From: Dichetophora obliterata
Taxonomy: Eukaryota > Arthropoda > Insecta > Diptera > Sciomyzidae
Reading direction: 5' to 3'
Assembly: GCA_963920525.1 (NCBI GenBank)
Contig: OY986438.1
Location: 52,525,753-52,589,752, forward strand
Length of the DNA: 64,000 nt
How positions within the stretch are numbered: position 1 is the stretch's first letter; each line of letters opens with the position of its first letter. The notes beneath the pieces are model-generated. The model saw only the letters and a list, made by a program, of their open reading frames with translations. It ran no database searches and was not told where the DNA came from. The translations under genes and the position numbers were made by a program. Of the stretch, positions 1 to 11,924 are shown one piece after another.

Positions 1-640
1 ATTTCAAAAGCAAACGACGCCACATGAAAATGAATAGTAGGCTAAAGACCAAAAACGAAGGCAAACTTTTATGAATGATATTAAAAACTTTCTTTACAAA
101 AGTTTAATGATTTCTTACAAACTTTTATTTACTTAAAAAAATAGAGTTTTAAGTTTACTGAGGAAATTAGAGGGAAAATTTAAATATCTAGTCAAAAATG
201 GAATTAGAGGTAAAAATATTCTGATGACGAATTGTTGTCCTTATTAAGATCTATTTAACGACGTACTGTTTCACAATCGGTTATTAACTGGTGAAGTTAT
301 AAAAAAAGACAATTTTGAGCGTTTTTTGGGTCCACAAAAATAATTTGATGGTACTAAAATCCTCTCAACATAACCTTTCAAATGAGGGGCGGTCTTTTCA
401 CATTTTTTTTTTGGTGACCCACCTTATTGGGCTCCATTAAATTGAAAAAGCATAAAATGGTTGTCTTAAATCGAGTTTCTATTTTACATTTAAATCATAC
501 AAAAACTTTTAACGTAACATATCCTAACGTATAGTCGTCGCTTAATTCGTATATGTCATCAGATTTTTTAAAAATTAGTAATTGACCTTAAATTCGCCAT
601 TTTATTAAGAATTTCCTAATTTTAAAATATGAGCTTTGTT
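1..640. other. AT-rich sequence, nothing recognised
   Basis: No open frame with protein-like composition, no inverted termini and no RNA-like fold was seen. Probably old intergenic or intronic DNA. Confidence 0.5.
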
Positions 641-1240
641 CTCGCCTAGATCGCAGCAACTTTCTCAAATTGTTGGCTATTACGAAGTTTAGGAAAAGCA
701 AAAACAATCCAAATTGGATAAATTTTCTGACAGAAAAACAATTTTTTTAAGCCGACTTTTGGGAAAACATTTACCCATATAATAGGAATGAAATAGTAAA
801 ATGGTTCATCACTCATGAACTACTCAACGGATTAAGATGAAATTTTGGCAGCAGATTGTTTTCCAACTCTAGATGGCCTACGAAATTTTTGCCTAACCTC
901 TTTCACCGCCCATAAATCAATAAAAATTGCATATTTAAAAGGGTTTTCGTCGTATAAAACTTAAACTTAGCAAATTCATTTGTTTGGCTACTGTCGCCAA
1001 CTGTACTAAAAATGGGTTTCCACGCTCCCTTTTTTCGTCCAAAAATCAATGAAAATGCTATATTTCAGACGGTTTTGGTCGTATAAGACTAAGACTTGGT
1101 AACTTAGTTCCTCTGCTTACTGTCAGTAAGTGTACTGCGACCATGCTCAACATTATACATACGCCCACTTTTTAAAAATTAATTATACTCTAAAACTACT
1201 GCGCCGATTTAACTGAAATTTTGGAAGCATATTTTTTCTT
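640..1240 (+). repeat. Dispersed repeat family R, forward units
   Basis: Contains two diverged copies of a core that recurs in this window: a 'cgcccat/acaaatcaatgaaaatgctatatttcagacggttttggtcgtat' type segment followed by text ending in 'gtactaaaaatggg'. The same core occurs at 2150-2460 in the same orientation and as several units on the opposite strand at 8840-9590. No coding capacity is visible. Family identity is not known to me. Confidence 0.6.
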
Positions 1241-1259
1241 AGTGCGAGATTGTTTATGG

Positions 1260-1500
1260 AAATTTTTTAAACCGAAGCTTTTTACGCCTCGTTTTGTGAT
1301 TTGCTTGAGTGAAATCGCAAAAACGACACTTTTTTTTATACACTCATTTCTTAGAATTGTTGTTGTTTCTTGCTTGCGCCAATTACAACAAGAGAATATA
1401 AAATTAAAAATATTGCTATGACAGCAATGAGAATCGAACCAGCACCCTTTCGATTGATAGTACAGCACGCTATCATTTAATCCAAACAACTTCGCTAAGT
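1260..1500 (-). repeat. SINE-like unit with tRNA-like head (copy A)
   Basis: On the minus strand a tRNA-like B-box ('ggttcgattctc') near 1430-1441 is followed by an A/T-rich body with 'cttgttgtaattggcgcaag' and 'aaacaacaacaattcta', then 'cactcaagcaaatcacaaaa'. Copy B at 4925-5160 shares all of these in order. The tRNA-like part does not fold into a convincing cloverleaf, so I call it tRNA-derived, not a tRNA gene. Confidence 0.55.
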
Positions 1501-1655
1501 TAATTGGTTCATTCAATATTAAGTATTAAATGAAGCTATGATGCAATATATGACAAGAATATATTGAAAAGATTGTGCATTAGTTATCCTACATATTCTA
1601 TTGTGAATGCGTTAAGCTATGATACAGCAGATCACAATAATCGATCAAAAGCATG

Positions 1656-1886
1656 GGGTCTGTTCGGAAATTTGTAAATCGTGATGCAGTATGAGCACAA
1701 CTGGCATGTTTTAAGCGTCCAAATTGCAGCGTGAATTTTTTCGATGCGAATGATGAGTTGCGCTTGATGAAAAAATTACATTTTAGAATGTTTGACGTTT
1801 GCAGTGCTGTAAAATGGGCGTTTTTTGAACATTTTGTTTATACTAAAAAGGAGTTTGCGCATCATGATGCATTTCCGAACAGACCC
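1656..1886. mobile_element. MITE with 16-bp inverted termini
   Basis: Ends are GGGTCTGTTCGGAAAT and its reverse complement, bounding about 231 bp without coding capacity. The homologous point in the other inverted repeat arm lacks this insert, showing it was a later insertion. The target duplication is short and ambiguous. The GGG start resembles PIF/Harbinger termini, which is a guess. Confidence 0.7.
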
Positions 1887-2149
1887 ATTGTGCATTAGCT
1901 ATCCAAACAACACAATTAGCAAGGTTTCATTGAACGGATTGAAAATTGTCACAAGATGCCAAATGTTTTAGGTATAGATTTTAATTGCGAATTTAGACAT
2001 AAATGTTCACAGGCACTTAAGGCAAGAAAATTTAAGGTATTTTTAGGAATTTGTAAAAAAGTTAAAACATTGCACAACGATATTTAAACTTTTAAGGTAT
2101 ATTGTAACACTCATACAAACATATAAAAATTTGTTTTCTTTTACCCCCT

Positions 2150-2460
2150 TTCTCCCTTTTACCAAGCACAAATTAATGAATATGCTATATTTCAGACGGT
2201 TTTGGTAATTATATGAATAACATTTGGTAATTTAGTTTGTAGGTTTACTTTCGTCAACTGTACTAATAATGGGCGTGGTCGCACTATGTTTACGCCTTTT
2301 TTTAAGGGATTAGCGTAGAGTGAAGCAAATTACGCCAGGTATAAACTAAACTAAGCTGACATTTTGGCAGTCCATTTGTTTCGAGTACGAGATGATTTAG
2401 GAAAAAAAATTTGCAACACCCCCTTTTTTTCGCCCACAAATCAATGGTTTTTTTGGCGAA
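2150..2460 (+). repeat. Dispersed repeat family R, forward unit
   Basis: Shares 'tatgctatatttcagacggttttggt' and 'gtcaactgtacta.taatgggcgtgg' with 1030-1140, and 'ttttggcagtccatttgtttcgagtacga' with the complement of 9185-9220. Confidence 0.6.
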
Positions 2461-4070
2461 ATTTATTTTTTCCAAAATGTTGTTTTAATATTTTGTACAA
2501 AAATGTCAATTTAAGTCTCAAAAATAATTTGTGTGAAAAAAAAACTTCAATATCTCTATCCAATCAAAAGTTACGGCTAAAATTATTGTTTTATGGCCTC
2601 AGAATTTAATATTCTACCTCAATATTGACATGCAGTTTCAGTCATAACATTTTATGGGCTTTGAACAAGGGGGCGTGGCAGAAATGCACCGGGTTTCAGG
2701 TAGTAACTTATGTACCGTATAAGTGGCCTATACCAAAATATATTTTGTTAAAGATGTTATTTATCGTTATGAACTGGAAGATCAAATTTGAAATTCTAAA
2801 CAAACATTTTTGTGATTTGAGTGCTGTTATTTTGTCTGCTCTTGATTTCATAAGAAATCGAAGTACACAGATAGATTAAGCTTATTATTTTACATAAGAA
2901 CCGGTTTCTAATTTTTTTATTTTGTCCATTTACATTTTATTTAAAATTTAATATAGTAAATAGTATTAATATTTGTATAAAAAAATACTGTATTTCGACT
3001 CCGTCACTCAGTTTTTACAAATTCTAAATTTTTTTGTTTCTTAAAATGAGACAGTTTTCAGATTCTGGCTAAGTGGGAAGGATCTAAAATAATTTAGCTT
3101 TGAAAATACTTTAGCTTGAGTCTTTAGTTTTGAAAATTGAAACATAAATACGGTTGAATCAAATTACTTGCTTTGTCAAGAAAAAGTTGCAATCTTATAC
3201 TAAATCGAAAACTCTTTTCAAACGTTAAAATTCAAATGAAAAAAAAAAAAAAATTTTGAATTGAAAAATTTTAAATACCTAATGTTAACTAAAAAATAGT
3301 TTCCCACCAGTAAATTTTATTACATAACATTATTATTTTACATTTATTTTTAATTATTTTTGTAAATATTAATGAAAATATTGGGTTTTAATATCTAAAA
3401 TATCAAACGTATATTATATAGATGTAATGTCATCGTTTTTTCTAGCAAATATTACATCAATAGTTGTCCTAATCTTGTTGAGTAAATATTTGGATCGCTT
3501 GTCATTTGCAAATTATATATATCAAAACAGCATTGTTTAAGGCTTAGAATTTTTATGAAACTGGTTTTTTTATATTTCAAAAGTATAGTCTTTCTGACGT
3601 TAATGTCCAAACGTATAAACTTTACATTACGTCTTGTCAAAAAGCAAATGAACATTGTATTTTCACTTCTACAGCCGTTTTAGTAGGTGTCGAGCCACAG
3701 TGTTTCGTCTACATTCATTCTCTTTATACGCATTTATCGGCATGGTGTTGTAGAAAATACACAAACTATTTAGCCGAATCATCTTAAATTTAAAATTGAT
3801 ATTCATAACAACGGTGGCTATCGCTGGAACTAGAATCAAAGTTTTAATTTAAAAACATCGAAAAATCAATTTTCTATATCTTTTTTTTCTAGTACCAACT
3901 CTAGTGCCATAGCTGCACTCATAGTGATTAATAATATTCAAGGTTTTTATTTTTCAGATAAATAGAACAGTCAAAATCTACAACACCACTTATGCCCCTT
4001 TTCCTTGAGAGCGTCTCATTGACCGACATTTTGAACAAGATCAACAATTTTTTAAATTAAAAAAAAATAT
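2460..4070. other. AT-rich spacer between the inverted repeat arms
   Basis: Short open frames here (for example 2625-2879) have compositions typical of random AT-rich DNA. I saw no termini, tandem array or conserved motif. Confidence 0.45.
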
Positions 4071-4303
4071 TTTTTTTATAATGAACGAGAGTTACAATAC
4101 ACCTTAAAAGTTGAAGTATCGTTGTTTAATATTTTAACTTTTTAAAAAAATCCTAAAAATGCCTTAAATTTTCGAGCGCTATACCACCATCCTTACCTTT
4201 AGTGCCTATGAACATTCGTGTCTGAATTCGCAGTTAAAATCCACCCGTTCAATGGAACCTTGCTGCTTTTGTTGTTTGGATAGCTAATGCAAAATGCTTT
4301 TTA

Positions 4304-4775
4304 CTATGATTCCATGGCGAGTTGATCCTAGGTTGGGTTTTTTCAAGTTGACATAATGGCGTTTCTAGCTCGATAGTGCTTCCATGCACAACATTGAGTC
4401 GAGTTGGACTTCTGCCATTCTAGTCGCCATTTTTTCTTAGTATAAATGTGTGCGTTCAGAAGATGCATTATTTACTAAACATATTGATTCTTTGATCAGT
4501 ATTAGTTTCCACTACTTTGTGTGCCTGCTGAACGGTTTGTTACATTTTATGTCAACTGGCACTGCGGCAGAAATAAAATAAAATAGCAATTAATCAAGAA
4601 AAGCTCACTCAACAGTTGAGCAACTGTTTCATATTCCGAACGCATCCAATCTAGCTCAGTTAAATCTAATAAGTTTCGTGGAGCTTCGTGGATTTAACGA
4701 AATTCAACTCAACACGCGTTTCCATGGGAAGTTTATCCCGAGTCAACCTCGATTTAACTCGCCATGGAAACGTAG
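4304..4775. mobile_element. TA-flanked MITE, 472 bp
   Basis: Left end CTATGATTCCATGGCGAGTT and right end the complement of CTACGTTTCCATGGCGAGTT, about 20 bp with two mismatches, flanked on both sides by TA (4302-4303 and 4776-4777). TA duplication is the hallmark of Tc1/mariner-type transposition. No transposase is encoded. The homologous arm at about 1.65 kb shows the empty context. Confidence 0.75.
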
Positions 4776-4924
4776 TATTTGATCGATAATTGTGATCTGC
4801 TGCATTATAGCTCCACGCATTCACAATAGAATATGTAGGGCAGCTAATGAACAATCCCTTTAATAAATTCCTGTCATCTACTGCAATATAGCTTCCGTTA
4901 ATATTGAATCACATGATATCAGAA

Positions 4925-5160
4925 ATGTTTAGTTTGGAGTAGTGGTTAGTATGTGGAACTCTCGATCAGGAGGCGCGAGTTCGATCCTCACGCTTGCAAA
5001 GAAATATTTTTAATTTTATATCTGCTTGTTGTAATAGACGCAAGTAAAAAAAAACAACAACAATTCTAAAAAAAGGTTTATGGAAAAAAGTGTCGTTTTT
5101 CAGATTTCACTCAAGCAAATCACAAAACGAGGCGTAAAAAGCTTCGCTTCAAAAACTTTA
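4925..5160 (+). repeat. SINE-like unit with tRNA-like head (copy B)
   Basis: Begins with an A-box-like 'tagtggttagtatg' (about 4942-4955) and a B-box-like 'gagttcgatcctc' (about 4978-4990). The body matches copy A at 1260-1500 in the same internal order. It likely derives from a tRNA by retroposition. Confidence 0.6.
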
Positions 5161-5179
5161 CATAAGTGCAGATATTTGT

Positions 5180-7280
5180 TAGAAAAGTGCATATTTTATG
5201 TATTAGTACGTTATCATTGCATTAGCTTTTTTATAACGAAGATTTGTGTCATGAAAGTGTTTTACTTTTTTTATTTTGTTCAGTTTTTAATATAAATTAA
5301 TCAATGTCTAAAAATCGCCCCCAAAGGCTGCTAAGATATTATTAGCAGTAATATTATTACAATATTACTAAAATATTGTGCCTCAAAATACTGCCTCGAG
5401 GCAACTTTCCAAAAGTTTTTCTTACCTAAAACTTTGAATTCTACTAGTATTTGTTAAAATTAATTAAAGATTGAAGCATTAACCATGATGTCTAAGGACT
5501 CCATGTTTGCTCTGCATCAGCTTACAAAGTCCTGCAGTCATGTGGCTATTACTTGGGTTATTCACCAAGTAAAGCAGCCTTACAGAAGTACTGATAAACC
5601 GGTCGTTTAAAACAGTCGAACTTAACGGCTGGCGCTCTAAACTTAAAAGTAAAAAGAAAGTGCTCACAAAATAAAATTGAGTTTAGATATCTCTTTTAGA
5701 ATAATTAAACTTAACTAATGTTAAAAGAAAACATACAAATCTGCCGCGATGGCTCCTTTATTCAGAAATGAAGTCAAAGAGGAAAAAATGTAGTATGTTT
5801 GTATGTTTTTATAACAAAAGCTTTACTAAAACCAAAAACTTTTTCAAGTACATAAAAAATTTAAGGTGTAAAAAAGTTGTGTTATCCAAGGTAAAGCGGA
5901 ACACTGAGAGAAATAATTAATATTAAAACTATTCACGCGCGTGCATAAATTCAATTTAAATACTAACGTGGATAAATGAAATATTTTCTCCACAATTCCG
6001 AAGTTGAGTTGGTTTTTCTGATTTCGCCTATCACTTTCGAACGAAGTTTATAAAAAATTTAAGAAAGTTTAAATGAAACCCGTGCATAATTTAAATAAAA
6101 ATGTATTTAAATAAATTTAAAATTTTTAAATATTTGTTTTATTCAAATGCATTATTGGTTCAAAAACATCCACGTTTCCTGATAAATTAGATAAGCTTTT
6201 GCATAAATCTAATACTTTTGTCCTCTAATACTTTTGTTAGTGAAGATTTAAAAACATGATTAAGATAAAAATATTTATTTTCAAATGTAAGATATAATTA
6301 TTTCTCAAATGTATCACCGAAATACCTGAAATAATGGTGAGTAGTAATTCTGTAATGCTTATACTAACAGTGTTTTCGCTTTTTGCCAGTTGGCACATAA
6401 CAAAAAAGTAATTCAGTTATAAAAGGAACTCTGGAAAAAGAATATTATATGATTTTTAAATATATTAATATTTGTTTGTATCACAAACGGTCATATTTTC
6501 TTGAAAACTGGACTTAAATTAAAAAAGCGTCTCATTTTCCCAATTTACTTTATTGAACTTTCAAACAAAGAAAATTGGATGAAAATCGATTTGTAAATTG
6601 CGGAAATGTTTGCTTGCTAAGCCAAAAATGAAATTTCAAACGTTTTTTTCTCATTCTGAGGCTTATGAGTTATACTGAGAAAATCTATAGTTTTATAATA
6701 ACAGGTTTTTTTAAAACATACCTAATATCCGTCCAAAATATTTCCGAAATGAAAAGAAAATTGCCGTTAATATTAATCAACGACTTGATTCCATACAAAA
6801 ATGCATTGTTATGCATTGAGAAAGTCTATAGTTTTTGAGATATCGCCAAGAGTTTAATGTCATTATATCGGTTTTTTTTTTAATTTAAGAAGAATTGTTG
6901 TTTGGCCGAATCCCAATAACAACAATTAATAACTGAAGAAGGCCGATTAACTACAACAATTTAAGAAGAATATATTTATTTTCGGAATGTATGTAAAAAA
7001 TTACATTTTTGATTATAAATTTTAAAAATTTTTTTATAACGCTGTTATGCAGGACTTTTTCAAAAGTAAAAAAAAAGAAAGACAGGTTAATTTATGTCAT
7101 CATAACAATTACCGTTAAAATAAGTTATTCAAATTAAATAAAGTAATTTCTTAATATACATACCATTTTTTCACAATTAAACAAAACGAACACAATAATT
7201 TTTATATTTTGAATTGGTTTTAATACAACTAAATACTTTCATTTTAAGATTTAAAATTTTTACATGGTATTTAATATTTT
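5180..7280. other. AT-rich sequence, nothing recognised
   Basis: Long A/T-rich stretch. A local palindromic patch 'attattagcagtaatattatt' lies near 5318-5345. No coding or element boundaries were found. Confidence 0.4.
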
Positions 7281-7283
7281 TAT

Positions 7284-7312
7284 CGCAGGCGAAGCAGTGG
7301 GTATTTGCTAGT
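7284..7312 (+). other. Possible Helitron-like 3' end
   Basis: The segment 'gcaggcgaagcagtgggtatttgctagt' resembles the GC-rich hairpin followed by CTAG/T that ends some insect Helitrons. No matching 5' TC end or Rep/helicase coding was found, so this is weak. Confidence 0.2.
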
Positions 7313-7959
7313 AAAATATACGAAATAAATAAAAGCAGAACAGTTTTACTGTTTTAACGTCATTTTTTACAAATTAATGAATTAAAATTTATGGGTGGAT
7401 TACACCCAGGCTAGTAATGACGTTACTCCGAATAGCGTTAGTAACGGAGGGTTTATTACACTGGGTTACACTTAAAATGCACACCGGACCAAAATAATTT
7501 TTTATGGGTCGGTGATCACAACAATGGAAATTTTTTCATTTCGTGGGTTTTCGAGATATCGGTAAAAAGGCATGTTTTAGGTAGTGGATTAACTCAAACC
7601 AAAATATATCGTTATTGGTAAATTCGAGAGTTATACTCTATATATTCTTGCAAAGGCACTTTAGTGACATTTTCTTTCTTTTCCCAGAAAGCCGTTAGCC
7701 ACATTTTTGGGGAACAATTATGTGGGATTTTTGATATTGATTTTGCTCAATGGCCCAAATTTTTATGAGCAAATAACCTGAGAATTCAATTTAGCCAGAA
7801 TCAATAAAACGGTAATAACACCGTACACAACTTTTCGGAAATTACTGTATATTAAGTGTTTATGAATTTTTGCCAGCTTTTTTCCATTTTTGAACAGTGT
7901 TTGGTGCTCGGTTTTTATTTCGCTTGTACTGTTGTCGGGTAGCCTCTCCATTGAAGGGG

Positions 7960-8170
7960 AGTTCATAAGTAGTCCTTGTGAACGCTGTCAAACGACTTCA
8001 CGAAATCCATGAAAACTTTACGCTGCAAAATATCGTGTTTAAGTTGTTGAAGTTGTATATGAGGTGCCACGTCCCGTTGCCTTATACCACTTATGTTATT
8101 TGTGGGAATTGAATAAGACAAAAACTTGGATTTAAATTTCAAGATCCTAGCTTTAATATGTGTCAAGTTA
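7960..8170 (-). pseudogene. Reverse transcriptase scrap
   Basis: The minus-strand translation contains 'FMDFVKSFDSVHKDYL', matching the conserved RT block around the first catalytic aspartate (F-x-D-F-x-K-A-F-D-S-V-x-x-x-x-L) of non-LTR elements. Only about 65 residues are open, and flanking sequence shows no other RT block I can place. The clade cannot be told. Confidence 0.45.
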
Positions 8171-8840
8171 TTCGGTTGTGCTAAATTTCACTTTCAAGCA
8201 CCACCTATTGAAAAATGTTTGCACTATATGTACAATAAACAGCTTTCTATACAGAAAGTTCAGTCTAAAGCTTTACAGAGGAATATTTTTTACGCGAGAT
8301 TGCATTTTCTGAGTTCGCTGAGCTTAAACAATAAAAAGTACGGATATATGCATATGTACATTCTCTGTTGCTCTTACATAAGCGTGAGCATAATATTAGT
8401 TAATTTCTCTTTTGCTTTTTTTAAACTGTTTTTAAATGTTTTTAAATTTTTTTTTTATTACCACTGCAATTATCTAAAAAAAAATTAAATGTTACTTAAA
8501 ATTTTTTTAATATAAGTCTCCATAATAGAGAAAAATATGTTCAAATGTTTATGCGCTGACCTCAATTTGATTTTTTTAAATAGCAACAAACATAAAGAAT
8601 TGCAACAAAAGCTTAAAAATGGTGGCAACAGTTGAAAAGTTGTATATTAAATAGGCAAAAAAAAAAATACTCCTATAATACAAAGTTTAATTCAATTTTT
8701 TCAGTTTTCGATTTTTACAGTATTATCCTTTTTATATTTTTCTAGTACAATTAAATAAATAAAACCATAGAAAAAACTCACAGTATAGCGTGTATACAGT
8801 AGAGAAGTGAAACTTCTAAGCACACTTACGCTCTATCTGT
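8170..8840. other. AT-rich sequence, nothing recognised
   Basis: The open frame at 8126-8488 is leucine/phenylalanine-rich, as expected from T-rich DNA, and has no recognised motif. Confidence 0.4.
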
Positions 8841-9590
8841 CAACCTTGTGGGGGTTCCCATACAAGCCACAAAAATTAGGAAATAAATTACTTAATTTTA
8901 GGCTAATACGACCAAAAACGTAAGAAATAAAGCATTTTTATGAATTTGTGGGCGGTAAAAGAGGTGCGGCGGCACTTTTTTCCCTTAAACCATTTCGTAC
9001 TCGAAACATATCGAATGCCAAAATTTCAGCTCAATTCATGTGACACTTGGTAAATTACAAAGTAAGCATATGAACTAAATTAACAAATTTTAGTCTAATA
9101 TGATCAAAACCGTCCGAAATATAGAATTTTTTATTAATTTGTGGGCGGCAAAAGGTGGTATGGCAAAAATTGTCCTAAACTTTTTCGTACTCAAAACAAA
9201 TCGACTGCCAAAATTTCCGCGCAATCGGCCCAGTAGTCCGTTTTAATAATTTATCAAAAAGTGGGCGTGTCTATAGAGCGACCGCTCCCATTTTTAGTAC
9301 AGTTCCCGAAAGTAACCAAGCAAACAAAATTACCAAATTTTAGTCTAATTGCCTGAAATATAGAATTTTCACTGATTTGATGGTGAAAAAGGGGAGCGTC
9401 AGTGCTGACAGTAGCCCTACAAAATAAATTACGAAATTTAAGTCTAATACAATCAGAACCGTCTTAAATAAAACATTTTCATTTATTTGTGGGCGGTAAA
9501 ATGGGGAGTGGACACCCATTTTCAGTACAGTTGCCGACAGTAACCATACAAACTAAATTACCAAATTTTAGCCTAATACGATAGTGATAG
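8840..9590 (-). repeat. Cluster of family R cores
   Basis: About five diverged units with the core 'taaattaccaaattttagtctaatacgatcaaaaccgt..gaaatatagaattttcattgatttgtgggcgg', beginning near 8893, 9075, 9325, 9418 and 9549. Spacing is irregular (roughly 90-250 bp), so this is a decayed tandem or composite repeat, not a clean satellite. Opposite orientation copies lie at 640-1240 and 2150-2460. Confidence 0.65.
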
Positions 9591-10020
9591 TGAAACTTTT
9601 TTCACTCAAATTCATATAACAGTAGAAGAAAAAATTTCTACAGCTTCGTGCAACTTTTTTTACACTAAATTAACAGAGCAAAAAATACCTGCACTAATAG
9701 TAGTAAAACACAAAAAGTTTTCACTCAATTGAAAGAAAATGGCAACAGTTTATTTTTAGTATTGAGTATTTAAATATTACACAGAAATTTGTGTCTTTCT
9801 ATGCTATTCTTAGTAAAATAGAATAAAATAGCTCGAAAAATAGTTCTTCTTAATGAAAGGCTTTTTTAACTCTAGTATGACTGAAAAAGTTTCAAAATCA
9901 GTCATATTTGAAAGTTGAGTGGAAACACTTTCAATTGCAGTTTTCGTGTAGTGACTGCTCAAATTTTGCACTATTTGAGTGCAGTGGAGATTTAGTAACT
10001 ATCACTTAATTTAGTGTAAC
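9586..10020. other. Region with repeated CACTCAA/TTGAGTG motifs
   Basis: Starts 'agtgatagtgaaac' and ends near 'actatcactt', a 9-bp inverted match (AGTGATAGT). Inside, CACTCAA occurs directly and inverted several times. It may be a small non-autonomous element, but no target duplication was found. Confidence 0.3.
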
Positions 10021-10101
10021 AATATAACACTCCCAGTTGGAAAAGGAGCCCTACTATATGTCTGCCGGCAACATGCCTCGGAAGGACAGGAGACATGCAT
10101 G

Positions 10102-10348
10102 TTTTTTGTATAGGCATGTCCTAGGCCAACATGTCTGCCAAATGAACTGCCGTAGCAGTAATGCAGCATGCATGTTATGGTATGAATTCAGAAGGTATAC
10201 GTGTCTGCCAAATGAATTTCCTAAGCAGCATTCTGCGTGCATCTCTCGGCATTAATGCTGCATTCATACCATAACATGCATGCTGCATTAATGCTACGGC
10301 AGTTCATTTGGCAGACATGCCGTCCAAGGGCATGTCTATAAAAAAAAG
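10102..10348. repeat. Foldback hairpin, arms about 86 bp
   Basis: The left arm (about 10102-10187) is a near-perfect reverse complement of the right arm (about 10262-10348). Shared text includes 'tgtctgccaaatgaactgcc' and 'gcatgcatgttatggtatga'. The loop holds a diverged third copy of 'tgtctgccaaatgaa'. It abuts the DD41D element's terminus at 10352. No coding capacity. Confidence 0.75.
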
Positions 10349-10351
10349 ATA

Positions 10352-11155
10352 AAGGGTGTCCCAACAAGAGCGCAATTTTATTGTGACTGATGCAGCAATT
10401 GAACTGTTTCTCTGGCTGTATGACATGTGCGCCGTCTTGTTGGAACCACATGCCCTCCACATTCATTTCTTCAATTTTAGGCAAGAAAAAACTAGTTATC
10501 ATTTCACGATACCGAACACCATTGACTGTTTGCGCTTGACCTGCCTCATTTTCATAAAAAAAAGGTCCAATGATTCCTCCAGCCCAAAAACCACACCACA
10601 CAGTGACACGTTGAGGATGCATTTGCTTCTCGTGAATCACTCGAGGATTTTCCTCACCCCAAATGCGACAATTCTGCCTATTGACGAAGCCATCAAGATG
10701 GAAGTGGGCCTCGTCACTGAAGATGATTTTAGCGGTAAAATCAGCATTTTCATGTAGTCTCTCCAATACCCAATTAACGAACTCCCTTCGCTGTCCTCAG
10801 CTGGCTTCAGTTCCTGAGTCAATTGAACTTTGTATGCATGAAGATGCAAATCTTTCGTCAAAATTCGCTGCATAGTGGATTTGGAGACACCAATTTGCTG
10901 AGCTCGGTGTCGAATTGAGGTGGATGGAGTTTGAGCGACATCGTCACGTACAGCTGCGACATTTTTGGTCGATCGACCTGGTCGAAGGCGCGTTGTTGTC
11001 TTTACATCACTAACAGACCCAGTTTCGGCAAATTTATCCATTAATCTCTTTACAGTTGACTCTTTTGGAGCATTATTGTGACCACAAATTGATCGCAATT
11101 TGCGAACTGTAGCCGCAAAACTTTCACCATTTTGGTAAAAAAATTTCACAATGAG
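10352..11155 (-). pseudogene. Broken DD41D-type (rosa-like) mariner transposase
   Basis: Read on the minus strand from about 11150 down to 10352. The N-terminal helix-turn-helix part contains 'FYQNGESFAATVRKLR' and 'TVKRLMDKFAETGSV', followed by 'IRHRAQQIGVSKSTMQRIL'. The frame shifts by one base near 10795. The catalytic part then has the first aspartate in 'FSDEAHFHLDGFVNRQN' and the second in 'WFQQDGA'. Immediately after that the protein jumps to sequence next to the terminus, so the third acidic residue and about 100 residues are deleted. The plus-strand end 'aagggtgtcccaacaagagcgc' beside TA (10350-10351) looks like a terminal inverted repeat, but no partner terminus was found beyond 11150. 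Family assignment follows the better preserved relative at 34 kb. Confidence 0.75.
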
Positions 11156-11209
11156 AATTGGACATAAACATTCCTTTTATCGGCAGGCCTGCTTTGTTTT
11201 TCATTTGGG

Positions 11210-11234
11210 CTATCACTAAAATCCTTAGTGATAG
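11210..11234. repeat. Short hairpin, 10-bp arms
   Basis: CTATCACTAA, a 5-nt loop, then TTAGTGATAG. The same AGTGATAG text bounds the region at 9586-10020. Confidence 0.5.
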
Positions 11235-11239
11235 TGAAG

Positions 11240-11920
11240 CATCTCTTCTTATTTTGTCTACTGTCTTGGCAATAGTCTGGACGCTTATACACATACACAA
11301 AGTTTGACCACTAATACGTATTCTGCATTATCATAAGACTGTCTCGTGTAACCTCTGTGTAAATTCAACCCTACCACATATTTCATTGCTCGTACACAAA
11401 AACCCATTGAATATTTTTTGCTTATTTGTGCAGCCACACACAAAGTCTATCTGAATCGTATCCGCAGAGGCAGACAAATTTTTTGTGACGAGGCTAGAAT
11501 CATGACGAAATTAGAAAATATTTCGTTACAAGACTCGAAAAATTTTACTCTCAACAAAACGCCGGCTAAGAACTTCAAAAATTTTTACTTCTTTGAAGGG
11601 AAAAATCAGTATCGTAACCTATGTTTCATAACGTATCATATATTTTTTTTTAAAACATCAAAGAGGTTTGGTTTTTGACCTGAAAGAAAAGGGATAGATT
11701 ATTAAGAGGAATTTATTGGATCCTGAATTAATTGATTAAGCGAAACCAACGTGAAAGACAATTTGAATTGCTTTTAACAAAGGCTAGTGTTATGCCTTAA
11801 CCTTGGCAAGCATTTCCAGCCCTTAGTTGTTCCTGTCCCTTAATTCCAAATTTTCCACAATTTGTTTGTGGACTTTTAGTTTTCCATAATTCTTCAATGT
11901 AGAAAGAATAAAGAAAGTGA
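11240..11920. other. Unassigned sequence
   Basis: Nothing recognised. The open frame at 11418-11678 has no motif and no related copy in the window. Confidence 0.4.
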
Positions 11921-11924
11921 AAAG

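Larger units (their letters stand above)
1245..2125 (+). repeat. Left arm of large inverted repeat pair
   Basis: Reads as a diverged reverse complement of 4075-5170. Matching blocks include 'ctacatattctattgtgaatgcg' versus its complement near 4810, the tRNA-like head near 1425-1500 versus 4930-4995, and 'ttaaggtatttttagga' near 2033 versus the complement near 4155. The arm is interrupted by a MITE at 1656-1886 that the other arm lacks. It could be an inverted duplication or two opposite insertions of one roughly 0.8-kb element. Confidence 0.65.
4075..5170 (-). repeat. Right arm of large inverted repeat pair
   Basis: Diverged reverse complement of 1245-2125 in several collinear blocks. It is interrupted by the MITE at 4304-4775, absent from the left arm, and includes the SINE-like unit at its outer end. 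Confidence 0.65.
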
